The notes beneath the pieces were generated by a model. It did not search any database. It worked only from the letters and a program-made list of their open reading frames with translations, and was not told the origin of the DNA. Shown here in pieces: positions 37,659-46,412 of a DNA stretch of 64,000 bases. Location of the stretch: contig CACHVZ010000005.1 in NCBI GenBank assembly GCA_902583445.1, positions 30,311 through 94,310 on the forward strand, given 5' to 3'. The position numbers and the translations under genes were made by a program. This DNA is from an uncultured Bacteroidota bacterium. GTDB lineage: Bacteria > Bacteroidota > Bacteroidia > Flavobacteriales > Flavobacteriaceae. The first letter of the stretch is position 1, and every line of letters starts with the position of its first letter.

Positions 37659-38138
37659 ATGGAAAAACCTTACTCAACCAAAATAGAAAACTTAAAAGAT
37701 CTAAAAAAATTTTGCGGTAAAGATCTTGGAATTTCGGAATGGTTTGAAATGTCTCAGCATAAAGTTAATTTATTCGCAGAATTAACCCATGATAAACAGT
37801 GGATCCACATTGATGAGAGAAAAGCAACTAAATACTCTCCATATAAAAAAACAGTAGCTCATGGTTATCTTGTTCTATCCTATGCATCTATAGTTATATC
37901 GCAGACTCTTCAACTAAAAGATATAGTTTTAGCATTTAACTATGGTTTAAATAAGGTTAGATTTCCAAATGCTACGCCATCTAATTCAAAATTTAGAGGG
38001 AGGGTCTCACTAAATGATATAGAGTATATAGAGGGAGGAGCAAAATTTTTTCTAAAAATTATATTTGAGGTCGAGGGAGAAAAGAAACCTGTTTGTGTCG
38101 CAGAGACAATATCTTTGGTCTATGAATTTAATGCATAA
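37659..38138 (+). CDS. MaoC-family (R)-specific enoyl-CoA hydratase
   Basis: 159-residue hot-dog-fold protein. The hydratase-2 motif is recognisable as THDKQWIHIDERKATKYSPY (Asp/His dyad), followed by TVAHGYLVLSYAS. Related to PhaJ/NodN-type enzymes that hydrate trans-2-enoyl-CoA. Family function is known, the exact substrate is not. Divergently arranged with the acyl-CoA synthetase (140-base shared upstream region) and followed by a promoter region for atpD. Confidence 0.87.
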   Translation: MEKPYSTKIENLKDLKKFCGKDLGISEWFEMSQHKVNLFAELTHDKQWIHIDERKATKYSPYKKTVAHGYLVLSYASIVISQTLQLKDIVLAFNYGLNKVRFPNATPSNSKFRGRVSLNDIEYIEGGAKFFLKIIFEVEGEKKPVCVAETISLVYEFNA

Positions 38139-38211
38139 GATAAAATGTGTTTTTACCTTTTAAGTTATAATATTTTCTTAATAAATTGTCAAAATTGAAT
38201 GCACTTTAGCT

Positions 38212-38241
38212 TTTAAAATATAGTCATACAACATATATTTG
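38212..38241 (+). promoter_or_regulatory. Promoter candidate of atpDC
   Basis: TATATTTG (38234-38241) fits TANNTTTG. TTTA at 38212-38215 is a near-match to the -33 TTTG at an 18-base spacer. It lies 25 bases before the atpD ATG. Confidence 0.5.
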
Positions 38242-38263
38242 CACTTTAATTTTATAAACGTAA

Positions 38264-39781
<1,518 letters not shown>

Positions 39782-39783
39782 CA

Positions 39784-40059
39784 ATGTATCTAGAAATAAT
39801 TACTCCAGAGCAAACTCTTTTTAAAGGAGAAGTTGATTCAGTCCTCTTTCCAGGTTCACTAGGAGATTTCCAAGTTCTAAATAATCATGCACCAATTGTC
39901 TCTACTTTAAAGAAAGGAGAAGTTAAAATTATTGGTAAGTTGAATCTTGATTCTAGTGTTAAGGATCAATTTGAAATTTCTGATAAAGAAATAACACTTA
40001 AAATTGAGTCTGGAACTGTTGAGATGAATAACAATCAAGTTACCTTGTTAGTTGATTAA
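39784..40059 (+). CDS. atpC: F-type ATP synthase subunit epsilon, beta-sandwich only
   Basis: 91 residues containing just the N-terminal beta-sandwich (LEIITPEQTLFKGEVDSVLF, GDFQVLNNHAPIVSTLKKGEV). The C-terminal helical hairpin, which in E. coli epsilon (139 aa) inhibits ATP hydrolysis, is absent. Short AtpC is common in Bacteroidota, so this is not a truncation. It starts 2 bases after atpD and its end overlaps the convergent recX by 20 bases. Confidence 0.95.
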   Translation: MYLEIITPEQTLFKGEVDSVLFPGSLGDFQVLNNHAPIVSTLKKGEVKIIGKLNLDSSVKDQFEISDKEITLKIESGTVEMNNNQVTLLVD

Positions 40060-40489
40060 CAAATTTTATTACTTTATCTATTTCCCACCCTTTATAAGTA
40101 AGACTCCGAATTATTTTATCTTTTAATTTTGGTGAGGTTTTTTCACTAGTATCAATTTTTTTTTCACATAAGTTTTTAAGCTTATCATTATACTCTTTTT
40201 CACTAATTTGATCTAATGCTTTATTAATATTCCAATCTGAAATATTTCTGGATTTTAACTCATTAATAATTCTAACTTTACCCCAATTATTATTATTAAA
40301 TTTACCCCTTACATAAGCCTCAGAGAATCTGGTTTCAGATAAAAAATTTTCATCGATTAAATAGCATAAGTATTCATCAAGATCTTGTCCAAATACTCCT
40401 AAGCTATTTAATTTCCTTTTTACTTCAGAATGACATCTTTCCTGATAAGCACAATAATTTTCAATTTTTCTTTTTACCGAAGATTCCAT
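40040..40489 (-). CDS. recX: Regulatory protein RecX
   Basis: Modulates RecA filaments. 149 residues with tandem three-helix repeats: CAYQERCHSEVKRKLNSLG, YLIDENFLSETRFSEAYVRGKF, and a third repeat ending in IIRSLTYKGWEIDKVIKFV. The start is set at ATG 40489 (MESSVKRKIENYC). The frame is open 17 codons further, but that stretch is the rng terminator hairpin. The 3' end overlaps atpC by 20 bases. Confidence 0.88.
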   Translation of the reverse strand: MESSVKRKIENYCAYQERCHSEVKRKLNSLGVFGQDLDEYLCYLIDENFLSETRFSEAYVRGKFNNNNWGKVRIINELKSRNISDWNINKALDQISEKEYNDKLKNLCEKKIDTSEKTSPKLKDKIIRSLTYKGWEIDKVIKFVNQLTR

Positions 40490-40500
40490 ATTATAATATA

Positions 40501-40533
40501 AAAAAAACCGCTTAGAATCTCTAAGCGGTTTTA
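40501..40533 (-). terminator. Intrinsic terminator of rng
   Basis: Minus strand: AACCGCTTAGA paired with TCTAAGCGGTT (arms 40506-40516 and 40520-40530, 3-base loop), followed by a T-run (plus-strand A 40501-40507). It begins about 9 bases after the rng stop and also sets the recX start. Confidence 0.8.
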
Positions 40534-40541
40534 TTATCATT

Positions 40542-42092
40542 TTATTTTAAAATTTTAGATCTATTATTAGTAAAGTTATACTGAAGGTATAAATAAGAGT
40601 CTCTGGGTACAATTTTAATTACCCTTTTATAATGAAAACTCCATCTATTCTTCAAAGAAAATAGACCTTTGTTTATATACGCTGCTACAAATGGGTGAAC
40701 GTGAATATAAATTGTTCCACTTTTATAGCGCGAATTCTTAACTATCTTGTTAAGTTCAGCATTGATTTTGTCAACCAGTAGAATAGGTGCTTCCACTTCT
40801 AAGTCCTTATTTGGATTTGCTTCTTTTGTTTTAATATTCATTTCAGGCCTTACTCTTTGCCTAGTTATTTGAATTAACCCAAACTTACTTGGTGGAAGAA
40901 TCTTATGTTTTGTTCTATCTTTTGCCATTTCTGCACAGAAATGATCAAAAAGCTTTTTTCTGTTTTCTCTTGTAGTTAAATCTATAAAATCCACAACTAT
41001 AATTCCACCCATATCTCTTAATCTTAATTGCCTAGCAATTTCTGCTGAGGCTATCAAGTTTACTTCCATAGCTGTCTCCTCTTGTGTTTTTGACTTATTT
41101 GATCTGTTTCCACTATTAACATCAATCACATGAAGAGCTTCAGTATGTTCAATAATAAGATATGCACCTTTTTGCATTGAGACAGTTCTACCAAAGGATG
41201 ATTTAATCTGTCTTTCAATTCCATATTTTTCAAAAATTGGAGTTACACCTTTATAGAGTTTTACAATTGAAGATTTACCTGGAGCTATAACTTTTATATA
41301 TTCCTTTATCTCAGAATATAAATTAGGATCATCCAAATATATATTTGAGAATGAATCATCAAATACATCTCTTAATTTAGATGTGGTTCTATTAATTTCT
41401 CCTAAGATTTTTGTTGGATAAGAGTCTGCTTTACTAAAGTTTATACAAAGTCTTTTCCATCTTAAAATCAAATCTTTAAGATCTCCTTCTAACTCTCTTA
41501 CAGTTTTATTTTTTGCTACTGTTCGAATAATTAATCCAAATCCTCTTGGCTTAATATTCTTAACTAAGTTTTTTAGTCTATTTTTCTCATCTTGACTTTT
41601 AATCTTTTGTGAAATAGAGATTCTCTCTGAAAAGGGAATCAGAACCATAAATCTACCTGCTAAAGAAATCTCAGAACTTAATCTCGGACCTTTAGTTGAT
41701 ATTGGCTCTTTTATTATTTGTACTAAAGTTGTCTGCTTTGCATTGATACAATCTTTAATTAGTCCGTTTTTTGGAATATCTTTTTCAAATTTAAACTTAT
41801 TAAATGAAAAAGATTTTACTTTTTTATTATCAATTTCATCAACAAATTTTGATAATGATAAAAGTTTTGGACCTAAGTCATGATAATGAAGAAAACCATC
41901 CTTTTCGTGACCTACATTCACAAATGCAGCATTTAGACCTGGAATAGTTTTTCTAATTTTTGCAACAAAAATATCACCTACTGAAAACTTGTTTTTACCT
42001 ACTTCTTTGTCAAGCTCAATTAGTCTTCCTTCATTGAGCATTGCAAAATCAACAGCACTTGAATTTGATCTAATAATCAATTCTTTTTTCAC
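40542..42092 (-). CDS. rng: Ribonuclease E/G family protein
   Basis: Endoribonuclease for rRNA maturation and mRNA turnover. N-terminal S1 domain (about 35-125) with VGDIFVAKIRKTIPGLNAAFVNVG, then the RNase E/G catalytic domain with ALHVIDVNSG and MGGIIVVDFIDLTTREN (metal-binding Asp residues), and the C-terminal KFGLIQITRQRVRP. At 516 aa it is the RNase G size without an RNase E-like tail. Downstream of the small basic peptide gene and HU in a likely common unit. Confidence 0.95.
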   Translation of the reverse strand: MKKELIIRSNSSAVDFAMLNEGRLIELDKEVGKNKFSVGDIFVAKIRKTIPGLNAAFVNVGHEKDGFLHYHDLGPKLLSLSKFVDEIDNKKVKSFSFNKFKFEKDIPKNGLIKDCINAKQTTLVQIIKEPISTKGPRLSSEISLAGRFMVLIPFSERISISQKIKSQDEKNRLKNLVKNIKPRGFGLIIRTVAKNKTVRELEGDLKDLILRWKRLCINFSKADSYPTKILGEINRTTSKLRDVFDDSFSNIYLDDPNLYSEIKEYIKVIAPGKSSIVKLYKGVTPIFEKYGIERQIKSSFGRTVSMQKGAYLIIEHTEALHVIDVNSGNRSNKSKTQEETAMEVNLIASAEIARQLRLRDMGGIIVVDFIDLTTRENRKKLFDHFCAEMAKDRTKHKILPPSKFGLIQITRQRVRPEMNIKTKEANPNKDLEVEAPILLVDKINAELNKIVKNSRYKSGTIYIHVHPFVAAYINKGLFSLKNRWSFHYKRVIKIVPRDSYLYLQYNFTNNRSKILK

Positions 42093-42210
42093 TGTTTTTA
42101 AAATTTATTTCTACAATTAAGTAGAAAGGTTAAACATTTTCGACATCAATATAACTTTCGTTATATTTTATTTCAAAGAACTTGAGATGTTTAGAGTGTA
42201 TCCCAAAACA

Positions 42211-42300
42211 CTATTTCTTTTTGTGTCTGTTTGCTCTCGCTCTTTTTTTTCTTTTGTGCGTCGCAACCTTGTGTCTTTTTCTTTTCTTACCGCTAGGCAT
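42211..42300 (-). CDS. Very small Lys/Arg/His-rich peptide, probable ribosome-associated protein
   Basis: ATG at 42300 opens a 29-codon frame ending TAG at 42211: starts MPSGKKRKRHKVATHKRKK and is followed by ARANRHKKK. Almost entirely basic, like small ribosomal proteins. It lies 15 bases after HU and 118 bases before rng. I recall near-identical peptides at this position in other Bacteroidota genomes, often unannotated, and a small ribosomal protein specific to the phylum has been described. I cannot confirm from sequence that this is the same one. Charge, position and clean frame support a real gene. Confidence 0.8.
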   Translation of the reverse strand: MPSGKKRKRHKVATHKRKKRARANRHKKK

Positions 42301-42315
42301 ACTTGTTATTTTTAA

Positions 42316-42606
42316 TTAGCCGACTGGCACAGTTTTTTTAACAGACTCAACAAAAGTTTTTGAGGGTTTAAAAGAAGGAATATTATGAGCTGGAATAATT
42401 ACAGCTGTATTTTTTGAAATATTTCTACCTGTTTTTTCTGCTCTAGTTTTAACAATAAAACTTCCAAATCCTCTTAAGTAAACGTTATTATTTTTTTGGA
42501 GTGAGTTTTTAATTTCATCCATAAATTTTTCTGCGATCATTTGTACATCAGTTTTATCAACTCCCGTTTGATCTGAAATATTTTTTACAATATCTGCCTT
42601 TGTCAT
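42316..42606 (-). CDS. HU-family nucleoid DNA-binding protein
   Basis: 96 residues. The helical dimerisation half (MTKADIVKNISDQTGVDK) is followed by the HU signature GFGSFIVKTRAEKTGRN and the DNA-binding arm with the intercalating proline region (IPAHNIPSFKPSKTF). Bends and packages DNA. It heads the HU-small basic peptide-rng group and is divergent from mutY, with a -7 box at 42646-42653. Confidence 0.95.
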   Translation of the reverse strand: MTKADIVKNISDQTGVDKTDVQMIAEKFMDEIKNSLQKNNNVYLRGFGSFIVKTRAEKTGRNISKNTAVIIPAHNIPSFKPSKTFVESVKKTVPVG

Positions 42607-42645
42607 TTTCTGTTATTTGGTTATACAATTAGCTTTTAAGGCTAG

Positions 42646-42653
42646 CAAATATA
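42646..42653 (-). promoter_or_regulatory. -7 box candidate for HU
   Basis: Minus-strand TATATTTG matches TANNTTTG 39 bases upstream of the HU ATG. No -33 match seen. Confidence 0.4.
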
Positions 42654-42705
42654 TAAATTTAAATTTTAAATTAGTGCCTTACTTCTATATAATTGCTATA
42701 TATAT

Positions 42706-43746
42706 ATGACCCTAGAAATAGAGCTTTTAAAGTGGTACAGTTTGAATAAAAGAGATCTACCTTGGAGGAAAAATAATGATCCATACAGAGTTTGGGTATC
42801 AGAAATAATTCTTCAACAAACAAGAATAACTCAGGGCAAAAAATATTTTAATGATTTTATAGATAAATTTCCTACTATTTATGATTTAGCAAATTCAGAT
42901 GAGGACACAGTATTGAAATCATGGCAAGGCCTTGGATATTATAATAGAGCTATAAATCTACATAAAACTTCCAAGTTAATAGTAAATGATCTAGGTGGAA
43001 AATTTCCAACAACATATGATCAACTAATGAAGCTTAAAGGAATAGGGGATTATACCGCTTCTGCTATTTCATCAATCTGTTTTGATAAATATAACCCAGT
43101 TGTCGACGGCAATGTCTTGAGATTTATATCAAGAATTTATGGAGTTAAAATACCAATTGATTCAGCTCAAGGAAAGAAAAAAATAAAGGAATTTGCTAAT
43201 AAACTAATACAAAAAACTAAAATGCCAGGAGATTTTAATCAAGCCTTGATGGAGTTTGGAGCGTTATCATGCACCCCATTTCCAGATTGTCAATTATGTA
43301 TTTTTAATTCAAAATGTTTAGCATTTAAAAAAAACAAAGTAGACTTAATACCAGTTAAAACCCAAAAGAAAAAAATCAGAAAACGCTACTTTAATTATTT
43401 AGTCTTTAAAGGTAATGATGGTAAAACATTGATAAATCAAAGAACAGAAAAAGACATTTGGTATAAATTATATCAGTTCCCATTAATTGAAAAAGATGTT
43501 TTAGTCGACGATATTTTATTAAGTAGTGATTTCTCAGAATATTTAAAAAATAATAAATTGAAAATCAGTAATACTAAACATAAAATAATTAGATATAAAC
43601 ATGTTCTATCACATCAGCATTTGTTCATTGCTTTCTACTTAATTAATTTAAATACAGTTATTAACGATGGATATTATATATCTAATTTGAATGATTTTAC
43701 TTTTCCTGTGCCCATTTCAAATTTTATTAGTAAGTACTTAATCTAG
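42706..43746 (+). CDS. mutY: A/G-specific adenine glycosylase MutY
   Basis: Removes adenine mispaired with 8-oxoguanine. Catalytic Glu33 in VSEIILQQTR, the helix-hairpin-helix LKGIGDYTASAIS (110-122) and catalytic Asp134 in VVDGNVLRF are present. The Fe-S cluster cysteines are Cys189, 195, 198 and 204; the first spacing is C-x5-C rather than the usual C-x6-C. The C-terminal NUDIX-like domain has HKIIRYKHVLSHQHL. Length 346 aa is normal. It is followed by ssb and gldE, a conserved flavobacterial order. Confidence 0.95.
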   Translation: MTLEIELLKWYSLNKRDLPWRKNNDPYRVWVSEIILQQTRITQGKKYFNDFIDKFPTIYDLANSDEDTVLKSWQGLGYYNRAINLHKTSKLIVNDLGGKFPTTYDQLMKLKGIGDYTASAISSICFDKYNPVVDGNVLRFISRIYGVKIPIDSAQGKKKIKEFANKLIQKTKMPGDFNQALMEFGALSCTPFPDCQLCIFNSKCLAFKKNKVDLIPVKTQKKKIRKRYFNYLVFKGNDGKTLINQRTEKDIWYKLYQFPLIEKDVLVDDILLSSDFSEYLKNNKLKISNTKHKIIRYKHVLSHQHLFIAFYLINLNTVINDGYYISNLNDFTFPVPISNFISKYLI

Positions 43747-43786
43747 GAAGTTGAATTTTGTATATTTAGTCATAATTATTTAAACA

Positions 43787-44146
43787 ATGAGTGGAACATT
43801 AAATAAAGTAATGTTAATTGGCCATCTTGGAGATGATGTAAAAATTAAACATTTTGATAATGGAGGTTGTATTGCTAGATTTCCATTGGCAACCAATGAG
43901 TCATATACAAATAAAACAACTAATGAAAAAGTAACCAACACTGATTGGCATAATATAGTTGTTAGAAATAAAGCAGCTGAAATTTGCGAGAAATATTTAT
44001 CTAAAGGTGATAAACTTTATGTTGAGGGGAAACTAAGAACAAGAAAATGGCAAGCTGAAGATGGATCTGATAAATATACTACCGAGGTAAACGTTGATGA
44101 ATTTACATTTTTATCTTCAAAAAATGAATCTAAAGTTAGCTTGTAA
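43787..44146 (+). CDS. ssb: Single-stranded DNA-binding protein, truncated by an in-frame stop
   Basis: Coats single-stranded DNA during replication and repair. The OB-fold is complete: MSGTLNKVMLIGHLGDDVKI, WHNIVVRNKAAEICEKYLSK, GDKLYVEGKLRTRKWQ, and TTEVNVDEFTFL. The frame ends at TAA 44144-44146 after 119 residues. The same frame then continues for 20 codons (44147-44206) to a canonical SSB tail DDLPF and a TAG at 44207-44209. The normal gene is therefore 43787-44209 (about 140 aa). As written, the protein lacks the tip that recruits RecO and other partners. A point mutation, assembly error or stop readthrough are all possible. Confidence 0.9.
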   Translation: MSGTLNKVMLIGHLGDDVKIKHFDNGGCIARFPLATNESYTNKTTNEKVTNTDWHNIVVRNKAAEICEKYLSKGDKLYVEGKLRTRKWQAEDGSDKYTTEVNVDEFTFLSSKNESKVSL

Positions 44147-44209
44147 GAAGAGCCAAAAATATCTTCTGATCATGAGTCTACAGAACAAGAAGATGACCTA
44201 CCTTTTTAG
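44147..44209 (+). pseudogene. Detached SSB acidic C-terminal tail
   Basis: In the same frame as ssb after its TAA, these 20 codons start EEPKISSD and end QEDDLPF before TAG. The linker-plus-acidic-tip pattern is diagnostic for the SSB C-terminus. The intact coding signal right after the stop implies a recent or apparent nonsense change at 44144-44146. gldE begins 34 bases later. Confidence 0.85.
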
Positions 44210-44242
44210 TTTTCTAAAACAAACTCAAAAAATTACTTAGAG

Positions 44243-45493
44243 GTGATAGTAAAGCTGACACTTATAATAGTCTTTTTAGTTCTGTCGGCTTTGACCTCGG
44301 GATGTGAAGTTGCTTTTTTTTCTCTTGACAAATTTAATCTTAGAGAACAGAACTCTAATAGATTAATTAAAAAAATTGAAACTCTTTTAGAAAAACCTAA
44401 AAGACTTCTTGCAACAATTTTAATTTCAAATAATTTTATAAATATTACAATTGTAATACTATTTGCCTCAATTGATAATCCATTGTTAAGCTCAATAAAT
44501 AATCCTCTTATAGAGACAATTATTGAAGTTGGTATTATAGGTATGATGATATTATTTATTGGAGATATTTTACCAAAAATATATGCAAATAGAAACCCTT
44601 TGGTATTTTCTAAACTCATGGCAAACCCTATCTATTTTCTTGATAGGTATGTGTTATTTTTATTTAACCAACCAATGAGTAAATCCATGAGCTATCTTGA
44701 ATCAAATTTATCTAAGGATAATGATCAGCTTTCAGTAGATAAATTATCTCAAGCTCTTGAGCTTACTGATTCTAACGAAACAAGTTCTGAAGAAAAGAAG
44801 ATTTTGACAGGAATTGTAAATTTTGGTAACGTTGAAACAAGGCAGATCATGTGTCCTAGGGTAGATGTTTTTGCTATTGAATCCAATCAAAAAATTTATG
44901 AAATTATAGATGAGCTTATCTCCCAAGGGTTTTCCAGAGTTCCAGTTTATGAAGAAAACCTTGATAAAATTAAGGGAGTTTTATATGTCAAAGATCTCTT
45001 ACCCCATATTGAAGATGATAATTTTAATTGGGTGTCATTGTTGAGAAAGCCATTGTACATTCCAGAAAACAAAAAACTTGATGATCTTTTAACTGAATTT
45101 AAATTTAAAAAAATCCACATGGCTATTGTTGTTGATGAATATGGAGGTACTTCTGGAATAATTACCCTAGAGGATGTTATAGAAGAAATTTTTGGTGACA
45201 TAAGTGATGAATTTGATGAAGAAGACAATATGTTCTCTAAACTTGATGATAATACATATATTTTTGATTCCAAAATCAATCTACAGGACTTTTACAGATC
45301 AATTAATCTAAAAGATTCATCAACTTTTGATGAAATATCAACTGAAATTGAAACTTTAGGGGGGCTACTTATTGAAAAAACAAAAAAAATTCCTCGAGTT
45401 GGTGAGATTATTTATCATAACGATTATAAATTTATCATCGAAATTGTAGATAAAAAAAGAATTAAACAAGTAAAATTAATCTTACCAAAATAA
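44243..45493 (+). CDS. gldE: GldE-like CNNM/CorC transporter-associated protein
   Basis: 416 residues: N-terminal CNNM/DUF21 membrane domain (about 1-140, starts IVKLTLIIVFLVLSALTSG), two CBS domains (about 195-320, RQIMCPRVDVFAIE and MAIVVDEYGGTSGIITLEDV), and a C-terminal CorC/HlyC domain (TLGGLLIEKTKKIPRVGE). Directly downstream of mutY-ssb, the position of gldE in gliding flavobacteria; there gldD follows, but here it does not. Start is GTG 44243, preceded by an AGAGG-like sequence. The gliding role is known only from F. johnsoniae work; general function is ion-related. Confidence 0.87.
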   Translation: MIVKLTLIIVFLVLSALTSGCEVAFFSLDKFNLREQNSNRLIKKIETLLEKPKRLLATILISNNFINITIVILFASIDNPLLSSINNPLIETIIEVGIIGMMILFIGDILPKIYANRNPLVFSKLMANPIYFLDRYVLFLFNQPMSKSMSYLESNLSKDNDQLSVDKLSQALELTDSNETSSEEKKILTGIVNFGNVETRQIMCPRVDVFAIESNQKIYEIIDELISQGFSRVPVYEENLDKIKGVLYVKDLLPHIEDDNFNWVSLLRKPLYIPENKKLDDLLTEFKFKKIHMAIVVDEYGGTSGIITLEDVIEEIFGDISDEFDEEDNMFSKLDDNTYIFDSKINLQDFYRSINLKDSSTFDEISTEIETLGGLLIEKTKKIPRVGEIIYHNDYKFIIEIVDKKRIKQVKLILPK

Positions 45494-45501
45494 ACTATTA
45501 A

Positions 45502-46386
45502 TTGAATATTGGAGTTAGAAAATGGGGAACATTAATAATCCTATCTATAATATGGGGAAGTTCATATATACTTATAAAAAAAGGGTTAACAGGATTAACT
45601 CCTGTACAATTAGGTTCATTAAGAATGATAATTACTGCTATTCTAATTGTTCCATTCAGTATCAATAAGCTTAATAATATACCAAAAGATAAAATTAAAT
45701 GGGTGGTTTTTTCAGCATTTATTGGAACCTTTTTTCCAAATTATTTATTTGCATTTGCAGAAACCGAAATTTCTAGTGCTATAGCAGGAGTAATGGTATC
45801 ACTTACACCTTTATTTACTTTAATAATAAGTATTTTATTTTTTAAGGAGGAATTTTTGAAAAAACAATTTTTAGGTGTACTTATTGGTTTTATTGGGATT
45901 TTAATTTTAGTGAATAATGAGTTTTTAATTTCAGGCTTAAATTTAATATATGTTTCTTTTACAATCATAGCTGCATTTTTCTATGCGGTAAATGCTAATA
46001 TTTTAAAATATAAATTACCAGATATTTCCGCAGTTGCAATAATTGGAATGAGTTTTATATTTCTATTTTTACCTGCTGCTATTATTCTATTCTTTACTGA
46101 ATTTCCATTTCAAACTTTCACTTCAGATCCTTTAATAATAGAGTCAATGATTTACATCGTTGTGCTAGCATTCTTTGGAACAGCAATTGCAAAAGTTTTA
46201 TACATAAAACTTTTAGCAATTTCATCGCCAGTTTTCTCAGTTTCAACAACATATTTAATTCCTATAGTTGCAATTTTTTGGGGTTTACTTGATGGAGAAG
46301 AATTTAAACTAATCCAGTTTATAGGTACTTCTGTTATTTTAGTTGGTGTATATCTTGTAACAAAAAAAAAGGCATCTAATAGTTAG
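45502..46386 (+). CDS. EamA-family (DMT superfamily) transporter
   Basis: 294 residues with ten predicted hydrophobic segments arranged as two EamA repeats; the first repeat has IIWGSSYILIKKGLTGLTPV and the second begins near IYVSFTIIAAFFYAVNAN. Exports small metabolites or amino acids in related proteins; the substrate is unknown. TTG start at 45502, 8 bases after gldE. The last codons form the terminator hairpin stem. Confidence 0.88.
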   Translation: MNIGVRKWGTLIILSIIWGSSYILIKKGLTGLTPVQLGSLRMIITAILIVPFSINKLNNIPKDKIKWVVFSAFIGTFFPNYLFAFAETEISSAIAGVMVSLTPLFTLIISILFFKEEFLKKQFLGVLIGFIGILILVNNEFLISGLNLIYVSFTIIAAFFYAVNANILKYKLPDISAVAIIGMSFIFLFLPAAIILFFTEFPFQTFTSDPLIIESMIYIVVLAFFGTAIAKVLYIKLLAISSPVFSVSTTYLIPIVAIFWGLLDGEEFKLIQFIGTSVILVGVYLVTKKKASNS

Positions 46387-46398
46387 ATGCCTTTTTTT
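46371..46398 (+). terminator. Intrinsic terminator overlapping the EamA stop codon
   Basis: GGCATCTAA (46371-46379), loop TAG, TTAGATGCC (46383-46391), then seven T (46392-46398) and an A-run before it. The EamA stop is in the right arm. It could also stop the convergent M16 operon, since A9 precedes the stem. Confidence 0.85.
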
Positions 46399-46412
46399 AA
46401 AAGTATTAATTC

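Noticed and set aside
39784..40059. Truncated atpC
   Set aside because: Short epsilon subunits are normal in this phylum.
42316..42606. Possible IHF or phage-type DNA-binding protein
   Set aside because: Sequence and context fit a host HU; no phage genes nearby.
44233..44619. 128-codon minus-strand frame opposite gldE
   Set aside because: Hydrophobic antisense image of the membrane domain; the forward protein has all CNNM/CBS motifs.
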